Source of the DNA: Aurantiacibacter xanthus
Lineage (GTDB): Bacteria > Pseudomonadota > Alphaproteobacteria > Sphingomonadales > Sphingomonadaceae
Direction: 5' to 3'
Assembly (NCBI RefSeq): GCF_003584015.1
Contig: NZ_QXFM01000007.1
Location: 28,388-92,387, forward strand
DNA: 64,000 bases
Part shown: positions 25,979 to 35,870 of the stretch, one piece after another
Numbering within the stretch: position 1 is the stretch's first letter
How the letters are laid out: each line of letters begins with the position of its first letter
Position numbers and translations under genes: made by a program
Notes under the pieces: generated by a model
What the model saw: only the letters and a program-made list of their open reading frames with translations
Database searches by the model: none
What the model was told of the DNA's origin: nothing

Positions 25979-26788
25979 ATGCGCGTAGAATTCACCAAGA
26001 TGCATGGGTTAGGCAACGATTTCGTGGTCATCGACGACCGCGCCGATCGCCTGCCCGCCTTCACGCCCGAACGGGTGCGGATGCTGGCCGACCGCCATGT
26101 CGGGATCGGCTGCGACCAGTTCATCCTGCTGAAGCCGAGCGCCGATGCCACCTGCCGCATGGTCATCCACAATGCCGATGGCGGCGAGGTCGAGGCCTGC
26201 GGCAATGCCAGCCGCGCGGTCGGCCTGTTGCTGGGAGAACCGGCCACGCTCCAAACCCTCGGCGGCACGATTGCCACCCGCCCCGACAGCGCCGGGATCA
26301 GCGTCGATATGGGCGAGCCGCGCCTGGGCTGGGACGAAATCCCGCTCGCCTATGCGATGGACACGCTGGCCATGCCGCTCGGCTGGGACGAGCTGGAGCA
26401 GCCCGTCGCGGTGAATGTCGGCAATCCCCATGCGATTTTCTTCGTGCCCGACTGCGACGCGGTGCCGCTCGAGCAGCTTGGCCCGCAGATCGAGCACGAC
26501 GCCGTGTTCCCCGAGCGGGTAAACGTCAACGTCGCCACCGTGGTGGGCCGCGAGACGATCCGCCTGCGCGTGTGGGAGCGCGGTGTCGGCCTCACCCGCG
26601 CCTGCGGCACTGGCGCCTGCGCCACCGCCGTTGCGGCCATGCGGCGCGGGCTGACGGAACGTGAAGTAACGGTGATCCTCCCCGGCGGTCCGCTGCGGAT
26701 CGGCTGGGGCGCAGACAACCGCATCACCATGACCGGCCCCGCCACGGTCAGCTTTCGCGGCAGCTTCGCCTGGGACGACTTCGCTTGA
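25979..26788 (+). CDS. dapF: Diaminopimelate epimerase
   Basis: A 269-residue epimerase converting LL- to meso-diaminopimelate for lysine and peptidoglycan. The two catalytic cysteines are C74 (EACGNASRAVG) and C209 (RACGTGACATA). The N-terminus MRVEFTKMHGLGNDFVVID is standard. The usual cysteine after the first motif (GTRC) is alanine, a neutral change seen in the family. Start at 25979; GCGGAG directly abuts the ATG. First gene of dapF-mtaB-ftsY. Confidence 0.95.
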   Translation: MRVEFTKMHGLGNDFVVIDDRADRLPAFTPERVRMLADRHVGIGCDQFILLKPSADATCRMVIHNADGGEVEACGNASRAVGLLLGEPATLQTLGGTIATRPDSAGISVDMGEPRLGWDEIPLAYAMDTLAMPLGWDELEQPVAVNVGNPHAIFFVPDCDAVPLEQLGPQIEHDAVFPERVNVNVATVVGRETIRLRVWERGVGLTRACGTGACATAVAAMRRGLTEREVTVILPGGPLRIGWGADNRITMTGPATVSFRGSFAWDDFA

Positions 26789-27963
26789 ACGCAGCGCCTG
26801 AAGTTATCTCGCTGGGTTGCCGCCTGAACATCGCCGAAAGCGAGCGTATCCGCGCGCTGGTGGCGGGCGAAGGCAATCTGGTGGTGGTCAATTCCTGCGC
26901 TGTCACCTCGGAGGCCGTGCGCCAGACCCGGCAGGCGATCCGCCGCGCGCGCCGCGCCCATCCCGATGCGCGCCTGCTCGTCACCGGCTGCGCCGCCGAT
27001 ATCGAGCGCCAGCAGCTCGCCGCCATGCCCGAGGTCGACGGCCTGATCGCCAATGCCGACAAGCTCGACGCGCGCGCCTGGAACGTGCCCGAGCCCGAGC
27101 GCACCCCTCCGCCGCTGCACACCCGCGCCTTTATCGCGGTGCAGAACGGCTGCGACCACGCCTGCACCTTCTGCGTCATCCCACAAGGGCGCGGCGCGAG
27201 CCGCTCGCTGAGCGTGGCCGAGGTTCTGCGCGAGGTCGAGGAACACCTCACTCAGGGTGCGCCCGAGGTGGTACTGACCGGGGTCGACCTCACCAGCTGG
27301 GGTCATGACCTGCCCGGAGCGCCATCGCTCGGCACATTGGTCCGCGCGCTGCTCGATGCCTTCCCGCAGCTCCAACGCCTGCGCCTGTCCTCGCTCGACG
27401 GGATCGAGATCGACGGCGAGCTGTTCGATCTTATCGCCCACGAGCACCGGGTGATGCCGCATGTCCACCTCTCCTTGCAGCACGGGGCGGACCTCATCCT
27501 CAAGCGCATGAAGCGCCGCCACAGCCGTGCACAAGCGCTCGATCTGGTCGCCCGGCTCAAGGCCGCGCGGCCCGAAATCGCCGTGGGCGCCGACATTATC
27601 GCCGGCTTTCCCACCGAGACCGACGCCCACCATGCCGACAACCTGTCGATCATCGCCGAGCTGCCGGTCGTCCACGGCCACGTGTTTCCCTATTCGCCCC
27701 GCCCCGGCACGCCTGCCGCGCGCATGCCGCAGGTCGCAAAGCCGGTGATCCGCCAACGCGCGGCAGAACTGCGCGAGGCCGTCGCCGCAGCGCGCCAGCA
27801 ATGGCTCGCCAGCCTTGTGGGCGAACGGCTATCCGTCCTTACCGAAAGCGACGGCACCGGCTATGCTGGCAACTTCGCCCGCGTGCAGCTACCGCAGGGC
27901 ACCGCGCGCGGCACGATTATCGCCATAACTCCCACCCAAGTGACAGAAGGCCTGCTGGTTTGA
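26785..27963 (+). CDS. mtaB: tRNA t6A37 methylthiotransferase MtaB
   Basis: A 392-residue radical-SAM methylthiotransferase, predicted to convert t6A to ms2t6A at position 37 of tRNA. The N-terminal UPF0004 cluster cysteines are C12, C38 and C69; the radical-SAM cluster is CDHACTFC (123, 127, 130). A shortened TRAM-like end follows (about 345-392). The start is a TTG inside the dapF stop (TTGA overlap), because residues before it are out of frame and the family begins here. The next gene, ftsY, starts the same way. Confidence 0.9.
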   Translation: MNAAPEVISLGCRLNIAESERIRALVAGEGNLVVVNSCAVTSEAVRQTRQAIRRARRAHPDARLLVTGCAADIERQQLAAMPEVDGLIANADKLDARAWNVPEPERTPPPLHTRAFIAVQNGCDHACTFCVIPQGRGASRSLSVAEVLREVEEHLTQGAPEVVLTGVDLTSWGHDLPGAPSLGTLVRALLDAFPQLQRLRLSSLDGIEIDGELFDLIAHEHRVMPHVHLSLQHGADLILKRMKRRHSRAQALDLVARLKAARPEIAVGADIIAGFPTETDAHHADNLSIIAELPVVHGHVFPYSPRPGTPAARMPQVAKPVIRQRAAELREAVAAARQQWLASLVGERLSVLTESDGTGYAGNFARVQLPQGTARGTIIAITPTQVTEGLLV

Positions 27964-28889
27964 CCGATAGCGCTCCGTCCTGGTCGCAGAAGCTGTTCGG
28001 CGGCTTCCGCAAGACCTCCGAACGCCTTGCCGACAACCTCACCGGGGTGGTCGGCTCGGCCACGCTCGACAACGCCACGCTCGACGAGGTCGAGGATGCG
28101 CTGATCCTGTCGGACCTCGGCCCCTCGGCCGCCGCGCGCATCCGCGCCAAGCTGGCGGAAAAACGCTTCGGCCTTACCATCACCGAGCAGCAGCTGAAGG
28201 AGGCGGTAGCCGAAGAGATCGCCGCGATCCTGCGCCCCGTAGCCAAGCCATTGGAGGTGACCGCCTTCCCGCGCCCGCAGGTGATCCTCGTGATCGGGGT
28301 CAACGGCTCGGGCAAGACCACCACCATCGCCAAGCTCGCGCACTGGTTTCAGGAGGACGATTATGGCGTGCTGCTGGCCGCGGGCGATACTTTTCGCGCG
28401 GCCGCCATCGGCCAGCTGAAGGTCTGGGCCGAGCGCATCGGCGCGCCGATCATCACCGGCCCCGAGGGCGGCGACCCGGCCTCGATCGTGTTCGATGCGG
28501 TGAAGCAGGCGACCGACACCGGGATCGACGCGCTGGTGGTCGACACCGCCGGACGGCTTCAGAACAAGCGCGAGCTGATGGACGAGCTGGCCAAGATCCG
28601 CCGCGTGCTCGGCCGCCTCAACCCCGAGGCGCCGCATGACGTGGTGCTGGTGCTCGATGCGACCAACGGGCAAAACGCGCTGTCGCAGATCGAGATCTTC
28701 AAGGAGGTGGCGGGCGTCACCGGGCTGATCATGACCAAGCTCGACGGCACCGCGCGCGGCGGCGTGCTGGTGGCGGCGGCGGAGCAATATGGCCTGCCGA
28801 TCCATGCCATCGGCGTGGGCGAGAAACTCGACGACCTGCGCCCGTTCGACCCCGATCTGGTCGCCCGCGTGATTGCCGGGGTGGCCTGA
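27960..28889 (+). CDS. ftsY: Signal recognition particle receptor FtsY
   Basis: A 309-residue SRP receptor GTPase for co-translational membrane insertion. The NG domain has GVNGSGKTTTIAKL (P-loop), DTAGRLQNK and TKLDGTARGG. The acidic N-terminal A domain found in enterobacteria is absent, as usual in alphaproteobacteria. The start is a TTG overlapping the mtaB TGA; the longer frame from 27801 is mtaB read out of frame. Translational coupling to mtaB is likely. Confidence 0.94.
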   Translation: MTDSAPSWSQKLFGGFRKTSERLADNLTGVVGSATLDNATLDEVEDALILSDLGPSAAARIRAKLAEKRFGLTITEQQLKEAVAEEIAAILRPVAKPLEVTAFPRPQVILVIGVNGSGKTTTIAKLAHWFQEDDYGVLLAAGDTFRAAAIGQLKVWAERIGAPIITGPEGGDPASIVFDAVKQATDTGIDALVVDTAGRLQNKRELMDELAKIRRVLGRLNPEAPHDVVLVLDATNGQNALSQIEIFKEVAGVTGLIMTKLDGTARGGVLVAAAEQYGLPIHAIGVGEKLDDLRPFDPDLVARVIAGVA

Positions 28890-28909
28890 GGCTGATTAAA
28901 GAATACACA

Positions 28910-29000
28910 CCGTTCGCCCTGAGCCTGTCGAAGGGCTGCTTTTCTTTCAGCGCTTCAGGCGGAAGAAAGGGCAATCCTTCGACAAGCTCAGGATGAGCGG
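28910..29000. repeat. Inverted pair of a second dispersed repeat family
   Basis: CCTGAGCCTGTCGAAGG at 28918-28934 faces its near-perfect complement at 28976-28992 across 41 nt, one mismatch in 17. It fills most of the gap between ftsY and yciB and may act as a terminator-like hairpin. The same family recurs at 47.9 kb. Confidence 0.85.
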
Positions 29001-29021
29001 ACTAGAGATTGTTGGGATAGC

Positions 29022-29669
29022 ATGACCACCGAAGCCCCCAGGAAAAAACCTGCCAGCGGCTGGCTCAACGTCGCGGTCGACTACGGCCCGCTGCTGGTGT
29101 TCTTCCTCGCCTACAAATGGTTCGCGCCCGATGGCGAGGATGCAGCGGGCGAAATCCTCGCCGTGGTCAAAGGCACCGGCGCCTTCATCGTCGCCTCGCT
29201 CGTGGCGCTGGCGGTGAGCAAGTTGCGGCTCGGCAAGATCAGCCCGATGCTGTGGCTGTCGACCGTGCTGATCGTCGGCTTCGGCGCGCTGACCATCTAC
29301 TTTCAGGACGAACGCTTCATCGAATGGAAGCCGACCGTGATCTATCTCGGCTTCGGGGTGATGCTGCTGGGCGGCTGGCTGAAGGGCAAGGCTCTGCTCA
29401 AGGTGCTGCTCGAAACTGCCTTCGAGGGGCTGAGCGACGAAGGCTGGCTCAAGCTCAGCCGCAACTGGGGGATATTCTTCCTGTTCCTCGCCGTGCTGAA
29501 CACCGTGCTGCTTTACACGCTGAGCTTTGAAAGCTGGCTGGCCGCGAAGCTGTGGCTGTTCATGCCGCTATCGTTCCTGTTCACCTTCACCCAGATCCCG
29601 ATGCTGTTGAAGCACGGGCTGTCGCTGGGCGATGAAGAGGAAGTCGTGCAGAACCCACCGCACGAGTAA
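29022..29669 (+). CDS. yciB: Inner-membrane septation protein YciB/IspZ
   Basis: A 215-residue membrane protein with five to six helices. The N-terminus (WLNVAVDYGPLLVFFLAYKWF), SPMLWLSTVLIVGFGALTIYFQDERFIEWKPT and the C-terminal LNTVLLYTLSFESWLAAKLW follow the IspZ/YciB family, linked to septation and envelope assembly. It is slightly longer than the enterobacterial form, owing to a charged tail. It lies after ftsY, separated by the repeat pair. Confidence 0.93.
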   Translation: MTTEAPRKKPASGWLNVAVDYGPLLVFFLAYKWFAPDGEDAAGEILAVVKGTGAFIVASLVALAVSKLRLGKISPMLWLSTVLIVGFGALTIYFQDERFIEWKPTVIYLGFGVMLLGGWLKGKALLKVLLETAFEGLSDEGWLKLSRNWGIFFLFLAVLNTVLLYTLSFESWLAAKLWLFMPLSFLFTFTQIPMLLKHGLSLGDEEEVVQNPPHE

Positions 29670-29679
29670 TTGCACGCAT

Positions 29680-29790
29680 CCGTTCGTCCTGAGGAGGGCT
29701 CGAAGCCGCAGGCTGAGTGCCCAAGTGGCAGCGCGTGTGGTTCGAGACGGGGTTCGGCCTTCGCCCTCACCCCCTCCGCACCACGAACGG
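29680..29790. repeat. Degenerate palindromic repeat block
   Basis: CCGTTCGT at 29680-29687 and ACGAACGG at 29783-29790 end a block containing CTCGAAG and GGTTCGAGAC segments typical of related repeat units. It fills the gap between the convergent yciB and kup and may serve as their shared terminator. Confidence 0.55.
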
Positions 29791-29799
29791 GATTTGATC

Positions 29800-31692
29800 C
29801 TAGATCTCGACCTGGCTGCCCAGTTCCACCACGCGGTTCGTCGGCAGGCCGAAGAACTCCATCGCTGTGGTCGAGTTGCGCATCATCCACGCAAACAGCT
29901 TCTCGCGCCAGACCATCATCCCCGGCTTGTCCGCCGACAGCAGCGTCTGCCGCGAGAGGAAGAAGCTCGTCTTCATCATATCGAACGGACCGCCGCATAT
30001 CTGCTGGTTGCCGAGCGCCTGCGGCACGTTGGTCTCTTCCATGAAGCCATAGTGCAGCGTGACCCGGTAGAACCCGTCGCCCAGTTCCATCACCTCGACC
30101 CGCGATTCCGGATCGACATAGGGCGTATCGGCAATTCTCACCGTCAGCACCACCACCCGGTCATGCAGCACCTTGTTGTGCTTGATGTTGTGCAGCAGCG
30201 CCGAGGGCGTGCCGGCTGTCGCCGAATCGAGGAAGATCGCCGTACCCTCCACCCGCGCCGTGCTCGACCGGGCCGACTTGGCGAAAATATCGAGCGGCAG
30301 CGAGAACTCGCTCATCCGCTGGCGCATCAGCTTGCGCCCCTTCGCCCAGGTGGTGAGCAGGGTGAAGGCGATGGCACCGATCATCAGCGGGAACCAGCCG
30401 CCATCGGCAACCTTGGTAAGGTTGGCCATGAAATAGGCCCCGTCGACGATCAGGAACAGCACCACCACGGGCGCGGCCATCCACCACTTCCACTTCCACA
30501 CGCTGACGAACAGCACCGCCATCAGCAGCGTGTCGATCGTCATCGCCCCGGTCACCGCGATGCCATAGGCGCTCGCCAGGTTGGACGACTTCTGAAAGAA
30601 CAGCACCAGCAGGATCACCCCGCACATCAGCGCCCAGTTGATCACCGGGATATAGATCTGGCCGTGGTGCTCGTCGCTGGTGTGGCGGATCGACAGGCGT
30701 GGCACGAAGCCGAGCTGAACCGCCTGATGGGTGATCGAGAAGGCCCCCGAGATCACTGCCTGGCTGGCGATGAAGGTGGCGCAGGTGGCCAGAATCACCA
30801 GCGGCAGGCGATAGGCCTCGGGCGCAAGATAGAAGAACGGGTTGAGGATCGCTTCCTCGGCCGCCGCATCGCCCAGCCCGATGATCATCGCGCCCTGCCC
30901 GAAGTAGTTGAGCAGCAGGCACGGCATCACATAGCCGAACCACGACAGCCGCATCGGCCCGCGCCCGAAATGACCCATATCGGAATAGAGCGCCTCCGCG
31001 CCCGTCACCGCCAGCACCACCGAGCCGAGCGCGAGGAAGGCGAACCACTTGTCGATGAGGAAGAACTGGTAGGCGTACCAGGGGTTCAATGCCCACAGGA
31101 TCTGCGGGCTCTGCGCGATGTACCAGATGCCCAGCAGCGCCAGCACGAGGAAATAGAGCCCCATCACCGGCGCAAACATTGCCCCGACCTTGGCCGTGCC
31201 GCGCTTTTGCAGAATAAACAGCGCGATCAGCAGCACCAGCGCGATGGGAATCACCAGATCGTCAAGCCGGCTGTCGACCACGGCCAGACCCTCGACCGCC
31301 GACAACACCGAGACTGCCGGGGTAATCATCGAATCGCCGTAGAACAGCGCGGTCGCCGCCACGCCCAGCAGCACCACCAGCCAGCTATGCTTCGACTTGC
31401 CGACATGGCGCGACAGCAATGCCACCAGCGCCAGCGAGCCGCCCTCGCCCTTGTTGTCGGCGCTCATCAGGATGGTGACGTATTGCAGCGACACCACGAT
31501 GGTCATCGACCAGAAGATCAGGCTCAGCACACCGAAGATGTGAATATCGTCGATCGGCAGGTGATGGGCACCACGAAAGGTCTCGCGGAACGCATAGAGC
31601 GGCGAGGTGCCAATATCGCCGAACACGATGCCCACGGCACCGACAGCGAGTTTCAGCTTGGCACTGGTGCGGTTGGACCCGGCTACGCTCAT
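29800..31692 (-). CDS. kup: Potassium transporter Kup
   Basis: A 630-residue KUP/HAK family potassium uptake protein with about 12 helices followed by a cytosolic domain (from about 450). The N-terminus ([25 protein letters not shown]) is the family signature, and [18 protein letters not shown] is conserved. The C-terminal end ([26 protein letters not shown]) is also characteristic. It stands alone, convergent with yciB, and precedes no other potassium gene. Confidence 0.96.
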   Translation of the reverse strand: MSVAGSNRTSAKLKLAVGAVGIVFGDIGTSPLYAFRETFRGAHHLPIDDIHIFGVLSLIFWSMTIVVSLQYVTILMSADNKGEGGSLALVALLSRHVGKSKHSWLVVLLGVAATALFYGDSMITPAVSVLSAVEGLAVVDSRLDDLVIPIALVLLIALFILQKRGTAKVGAMFAPVMGLYFLVLALLGIWYIAQSPQILWALNPWYAYQFFLIDKWFAFLALGSVVLAVTGAEALYSDMGHFGRGPMRLSWFGYVMPCLLLNYFGQGAMIIGLGDAAAEEAILNPFFYLAPEAYRLPLVILATCATFIASQAVISGAFSITHQAVQLGFVPRLSIRHTSDEHHGQIYIPVINWALMCGVILLVLFFQKSSNLASAYGIAVTGAMTIDTLLMAVLFVSVWKWKWWMAAPVVVLFLIVDGAYFMANLTKVADGGWFPLMIGAIAFTLLTTWAKGRKLMRQRMSEFSLPLDIFAKSARSSTARVEGTAIFLDSATAGTPSALLHNIKHNKVLHDRVVVLTVRIADTPYVDPESRVEVMELGDGFYRVTLHYGFMEETNVPQALGNQQICGGPFDMMKTSFFLSRQTLLSADKPGMMVWREKLFAWMMRNSTTAMEFFGLPTNRVVELGSQVEI

Positions 31693-31785
31693 CGAGAAAA
31701 TCGACTCATGTCGCTTGTGTGCAAATGCGAAGAGCGCCGCTTAGCAGTGTGGCAAACCCGGTGCAATCGCGGGCAGCTCATGTGT

Positions 31786-32505
31786 CTAAGGCGCGGACGA
31801 AGCGGGAGAAACGGGCGCAGAAGGGGCCGCAGGCACCCCAGACTCGGCAGCCGCGCTGCGTTCCTGTTCCATTTGCTGCGAGACAGCGGTCAGCATCGCA
31901 TCGAGCCGCTCAAGCTGCTGGGCAACGATCTCCCGCCCGGTGGCACCTTCGGGTGCGGCCGCCAGCGAATCGGCCCAGACCTGCCGTGCCTCGGCAAACC
32001 GCCCCTGCCGAATCAGCGCCACACCGAGAAAGTAATTGGGCGCAAGATGCCTGGGCTTCAGCTCGGCCGCCTGCCGATAGGCATAGAGCGCGGGCACCGT
32101 CAGCACGCCGTCGGCATGTTCGACCAGCGCATTGCCCTCGGCAATCCAGGCTTCGAAATCCTGCGGGTTCTTGCGCGTTACCGAGGCCAGCAGCTGCGCC
32201 GCCTGCTCATAGCGCCCCTCGCGGGCAAGGGCATCGGCGGTAACGATAAAATCGGCGCGCGAATGCTCGTCTTTGGCGAGCAGATCGCGGCGCACCTCGA
32301 CGACGTCGAACAGCGGATTGCTCCTGTCCTCGCCCGCAACCTTGGGCGCGCTGGGCAAACCGGGGCTGGCCTGAAGCGCATAGCCCGCAAGGCCGACGGC
32401 AAGCGCCGCCAGCAGGCTCGACCACAGGCCCTTCTCGATCCTGAACAGCACCACACCGGCAGCAAAGGCCAGCGCGGCAAGCGCAATGACGACCAGCCAG
32501 ATCAT
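31786..32505 (-). CDS. ccmI: Cytochrome c biogenesis TPR protein CcmI/CycH
   Basis: A 239-residue inner-membrane protein. Two N-terminal helices (about 2-19 and 25-45) are followed by a periplasmic TPR region (about 90-205, with LLASVTRKNPQDFEAWIAEGNAL and AAELKPRHLAPNYFLGVALIRQGRFAEARQVW). CcmI holds apocytochrome c for the CcmFH heme ligase. Start at 32505 overlaps the ccmH stop by 4 bp; the longer frame to 32751 is a shadow. The tail is Ala/Pro/Ser-rich. Confidence 0.87.
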   Translation of the reverse strand: MIWLVVIALAALAFAAGVVLFRIEKGLWSSLLAALAVGLAGYALQASPGLPSAPKVAGEDRSNPLFDVVEVRRDLLAKDEHSRADFIVTADALAREGRYEQAAQLLASVTRKNPQDFEAWIAEGNALVEHADGVLTVPALYAYRQAAELKPRHLAPNYFLGVALIRQGRFAEARQVWADSLAAAPEGATGREIVAQQLERLDAMLTAVSQQMEQERSAAAESGVPAAPSAPVSPASSAP

Positions 32506-32918
32506 TTGCGCGCCCTCATCCGCCGCACGATGGCAAAGCCCGCCACCAGCACCACGATTACCGGAATCGCAAACAGCGGCCAGGTCGAGCTGCTCAGATG
32601 AGGCTTGTAACTGACATAGTCGCCATAGCGCGAGACCAGCCAGGCGCGGATCGCCTCGGGATCTTCGCCCGCGGCAATGCGGGTGCGGACCTGATGGCGC
32701 ATGTCGCCCGCCATCGGTGCATCGCTGTCGGCAATCGACTGGCTCTGGCACTTGAGGCAGCGCAGCGTGAACATCAGTTCCTGCGCCTTGGCTTCAAGCG
32801 CCGGGTCTTCGAGCTGCTGATAGGCATAGGGCGCGGGCGGCATGGTATCCTGCCCCAGCACCGGGGCAGCCAGCGGCAGCGCGAGGACCAGCGCCAGCAG
32901 AGCGATCAGCCTCTTCAT
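32502..32918 (-). CDS. ccmH: Cytochrome c maturation protein CcmH
   Basis: A 138-residue thiol protein of the System I heme ligase. A signal peptide (LIALLALVLALPLAAPVLG), the redox pair CLKC in LRCLKCQSQSIADSDAP and a C-terminal membrane helix (about 107-131) fit the short alphaproteobacterial form without the TPR part, which here is ccmI. It overlaps ccmG and ccmI by 4 bp each. Confidence 0.94.
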   Translation of the reverse strand: MKRLIALLALVLALPLAAPVLGQDTMPPAPYAYQQLEDPALEAKAQELMFTLRCLKCQSQSIADSDAPMAGDMRHQVRTRIAAGEDPEAIRAWLVSRYGDYVSYKPHLSSSTWPLFAIPVIVVLVAGFAIVRRMRARK

Positions 32919-33451
32919 GCGCCTGCCTTCCGCAGTTCCTCAAGGATCATGCTGACCTGCTCCGGGCGGATATCGCCGATATGCTGATAGGTGATGCGCC
33001 CCTTGCCGTCGATCACGAAGGTTTCCGGCACCCCCGAGGAGCCGAGCGAAAGCTGCACCTCGGAAATGTCGTCACGCCCGATGCGGGTGAAGGGGTTGCC
33101 GTATGTGGCGAGAAAACGGTCCACGTCTTCCTCGCGGTCGCGGATCGCCACACCGACAATGGGCACACCGGCGCGCTCCAGCTCGGCCAGTTGCGGGGCC
33201 TCAGCGGCGCAGGGTACGCACCAGCTGGCGAAGATGTTGAGCAGCTTGGGCTTGCCGTCAGCCAGATCGGCGCTGGAAAGCGCCGGGCGGCTTCCGCTGG
33301 CAGCGGGCAGGTCAAAAGCGGGAATCTCCTGCCCGACCATCGCGCTCTTCACGAATTCTTCCTTGGGCTGGCTCAGCTGATAGGCGAACAGGCCGAACAG
33401 GAAGGTGGCAATGCCAACCAGCACCCACAGGCCGATGCGGACTTTCCTCAT
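32915..33451 (-). CDS. ccmG: Thiol:disulfide protein CcmG/DsbE
   Basis: A 178-residue membrane-anchored thioredoxin-fold protein that keeps apocytochrome thiols reduced. One N-terminal helix (about 5-25) and the active site FASWCVPCAAEAPQL are seen, along with the cis-proline region GVPETFVIDGKG. Start at 33451, since the frame to 33844 is antisense-like overlap with ccmF. Overlaps ccmF and ccmH by 4 bp each. Confidence 0.95.
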   Translation of the reverse strand: MRKVRIGLWVLVGIATFLFGLFAYQLSQPKEEFVKSAMVGQEIPAFDLPAASGSRPALSSADLADGKPKLLNIFASWCVPCAAEAPQLAELERAGVPIVGVAIRDREEDVDRFLATYGNPFTRIGRDDISEVQLSLGSSGVPETFVIDGKGRITYQHIGDIRPEQVSMILEELRKAGA

Positions 33452-35400
33452 GCGCGTGCCTCCTGCTCTTCGCGGCGCTCGGCCAGCTTGCCCGCCGCCG
33501 AGCGACGGCGCAGATCGCTCACCACGCGCCCGACCAGCGCCAGCACGCCGCCCAGTGCGATCAACAGGCCGCCATACCAGATCCAGGTGACAAACGGCTT
33601 CCACCACAGGCGCAGCTGCCAGCGCCCGTCCTGCACCTGGTTGCCCATCGCGACATACAGCTGGCCGTTCCAGCGCGTGATCAGCGCCACTTCGCTGGTT
33701 TCCTGCGGCGGAGCCCAGAAATGACGGTCCTGCGGACGCGCATCGCGCCATTTGCCGCCCTCGTAGGCGACCTGCATCTCGGCCTCCATCGCGACCCAGT
33801 TCGGCCCGGCGGCGGGCTTCACCGCATCGAGCCGCACCTGCCACGGGCCGATGTCGACCACGTCGCCGATGTCAGAGGCGATCAGCCGCTCCTGCTGGAA
33901 CGCGCTATCGGCAGACATACCGAACAGCGCCACGGCGAGCCCGAAGTGCCCGATGCACATGCCCCAGACCGCCAGCGGCAAGCGCCGCAGCGAGCGCCCG
34001 CGCAGCGGCATGAAGCTCGACACCGCCACCGCAATCGAAAGCCCGAGGCCAAGCAACGCCAGCACGGCAATATCGGTGAGCACAGCGGTGCCAATCAGTA
34101 CGGCCAGCCCCAGCGCAGCGGCAATCAGCACCGGCCATTTCACGCGGGCAAAGCTGTCCTTGCGCCAGCGCAGCAGCGGCCCGATCACCAGCACCGCCAT
34201 CATCGGGAAGAAGAAGATCGCGCTCACCGGATCGAAATAGGGCGGCCCCACCGAGACCTTCACGCCGAAAGCTTCGGTCAGCAGCGGATAGAGCGTGCCC
34301 AGCAACACGATGCCGAGGATAGCCGACAGCATGACGTTGTTGACCACCAGCGCACCCTCGCGGCTCATCGGCGAGAAGCGTTCGCCCTCGGCCACGGTGC
34401 CCGCGCGGGTAGCGAAGAGCGCCAGCGCGCCGCCGATGTTGATCGCCAGCAGAGCGAGGATGAAGCTGCCGCGCTCGGGATCGACCGCGAAGGCATGAAC
34501 GCTGGTGAGAATGCCCGAACGCACGAGGAAGGTGCCGACCATGCTCATCGAGAAGGCCACCACGCCGAGCATGATCGTCCAGGTCCGCAAGGCATCGCGC
34601 GCGGCGAGCACGCTGGCCGAATGCAGCAAGGCCGTCGCTGCCAGCCAGGGCATCAGCGAGGCGTTTTCCACCGGGTCCCAGAACCACCAGCCACCCCAGC
34701 CCAGCTCATAATAAGCCCAGTACGAGCCGGCGGTGATACCGATGGTAAGGAAAATCCACGCGCCCAGCACCCAGGGGCGCATCACGCGGGCAAAGTCGGG
34801 CGTCACATTGCGCGTGAGCAGCGCGCCGACGGCAAAGCTGAACGCCACCGACAGGCCGACATAGCCGACATAGAGGGTGGTCGGATGGTAGGCGGCCGCC
34901 ACGTCCTGCAACAATGGGTTGAGGCCCGAACCCTCGGGCGGTGCCGGGTTGAGCCGCTCAAACGGATTGGAGGAGATCAGCAGGAAGGCATAGAACCCCA
35001 GCCCGACGAAGGCCTGCGCGCCGAGCGTCGCCAGCATCGTGCGTTCGGGCAGCCGCCGCTCGATCAGCGCGATCGCCCCGCCCGCCACGGCCATGATCGT
35101 CACCCACATGAGCATCGAGCCCTCGTGGTTGCTCCAGGCACCGGCGATCTTGAACACCATCGGCTTCATCGAGTGCGAATTGTTCGCCACCAGCAGCACC
35201 GAAAGATCGGTGACGATAAAGCTGTAGAGCAGGCACAGGAACGCCAGCCCGCACAGCCCGGCCTGAAGCAGGGCCGCCGGGCGCACGAGGGCGGCCAGCG
35301 GATGGCTCTTCTCGCCCGCCCCCAGCAGCCCGCCGATCAGTTGCAAGGCAGCAAGCGCCGCGGACAGCCACAGCGCGGCAAGGCCGATCTCCGGTATCAT
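33448..35400 (-). CDS. ccmF: Heme lyase CcmF
   Basis: A 650-residue multi-pass heme lyase subunit of cytochrome c maturation. About 15 helices are seen. The tryptophan-rich heme-handling motif is ELGWGGWWFWDPVENASLMPW, with histidines in nearby loops. Its C-terminus overlaps ccmG and its start overlaps ccmE (ATGA), consistent with tight coupling. Confidence 0.96.
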   Translation of the reverse strand: MIPEIGLAALWLSAALAALQLIGGLLGAGEKSHPLAALVRPAALLQAGLCGLAFLCLLYSFIVTDLSVLLVANNSHSMKPMVFKIAGAWSNHEGSMLMWVTIMAVAGGAIALIERRLPERTMLATLGAQAFVGLGFYAFLLISSNPFERLNPAPPEGSGLNPLLQDVAAAYHPTTLYVGYVGLSVAFSFAVGALLTRNVTPDFARVMRPWVLGAWIFLTIGITAGSYWAYYELGWGGWWFWDPVENASLMPWLAATALLHSASVLAARDALRTWTIMLGVVAFSMSMVGTFLVRSGILTSVHAFAVDPERGSFILALLAINIGGALALFATRAGTVAEGERFSPMSREGALVVNNVMLSAILGIVLLGTLYPLLTEAFGVKVSVGPPYFDPVSAIFFFPMMAVLVIGPLLRWRKDSFARVKWPVLIAAALGLAVLIGTAVLTDIAVLALLGLGLSIAVAVSSFMPLRGRSLRRLPLAVWGMCIGHFGLAVALFGMSADSAFQQERLIASDIGDVVDIGPWQVRLDAVKPAAGPNWVAMEAEMQVAYEGGKWRDARPQDRHFWAPPQETSEVALITRWNGQLYVAMGNQVQDGRWQLRLWWKPFVTWIWYGGLLIALGGVLALVGRVVSDLRRRSAAGKLAERREEQEARA

Positions 35401-35870
35401 TCGAGCGTCGCTTCCACTTGCCTACGCACCTGCTCCTGGCTCATCCCTTCAAGCTCCTTGGGCACGTAGTTCTCATCATGCTTCGCAAGCAGCTCTTCAG
35501 CCACGAACACACCGTCGGCGCCCATCCGGCCATCGGCGACGACGCCCGAGCCTTCGACAAACAGCGCCGGGACGATGCCGGTGAAGCTGACCGGCACCTT
35601 GGCCGTGCCGTCTTCCACCACGAAGTGAATGGTGGTGCCATCGGGCTGCTCCTTGATCGAGCCCATCTCGACCATGCCGCCAAGCCTCACGCCCTGATCC
35701 GGTCCGGGCGCGTGGGCGACGATCTCGCTCGGGAGGTAGAAATAGCTCGCCTGATTGCGCAGCGCCCAGGCCGCGAGCAGCCCGGCACCGATCAGCGCCA
35801 CCAGCGCAAGGCTGAGCAAGACCAGCCGCTGATGCTTCGGCTTGAGACCTCTGGTTGCACTGTCGGTCAT
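35397..35870 (-). CDS. ccmE: Heme chaperone CcmE
   Basis: A 157-residue periplasmic heme carrier anchored by one helix (about 15-36). The heme-binding histidine is H131 in LLAKHDENYVP, followed by Y135 (HxxxY). Strands GVRLGGMVEMGSI and VSFTGIVPALFVEGSGVVADG are typical. Overlaps ccmD and ccmF by 4 bp. Confidence 0.95.
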   Translation of the reverse strand: MTDSATRGLKPKHQRLVLLSLALVALIGAGLLAAWALRNQASYFYLPSEIVAHAPGPDQGVRLGGMVEMGSIKEQPDGTTIHFVVEDGTAKVPVSFTGIVPALFVEGSGVVADGRMGADGVFVAEELLAKHDENYVPKELEGMSQEQVRRQVEATLE

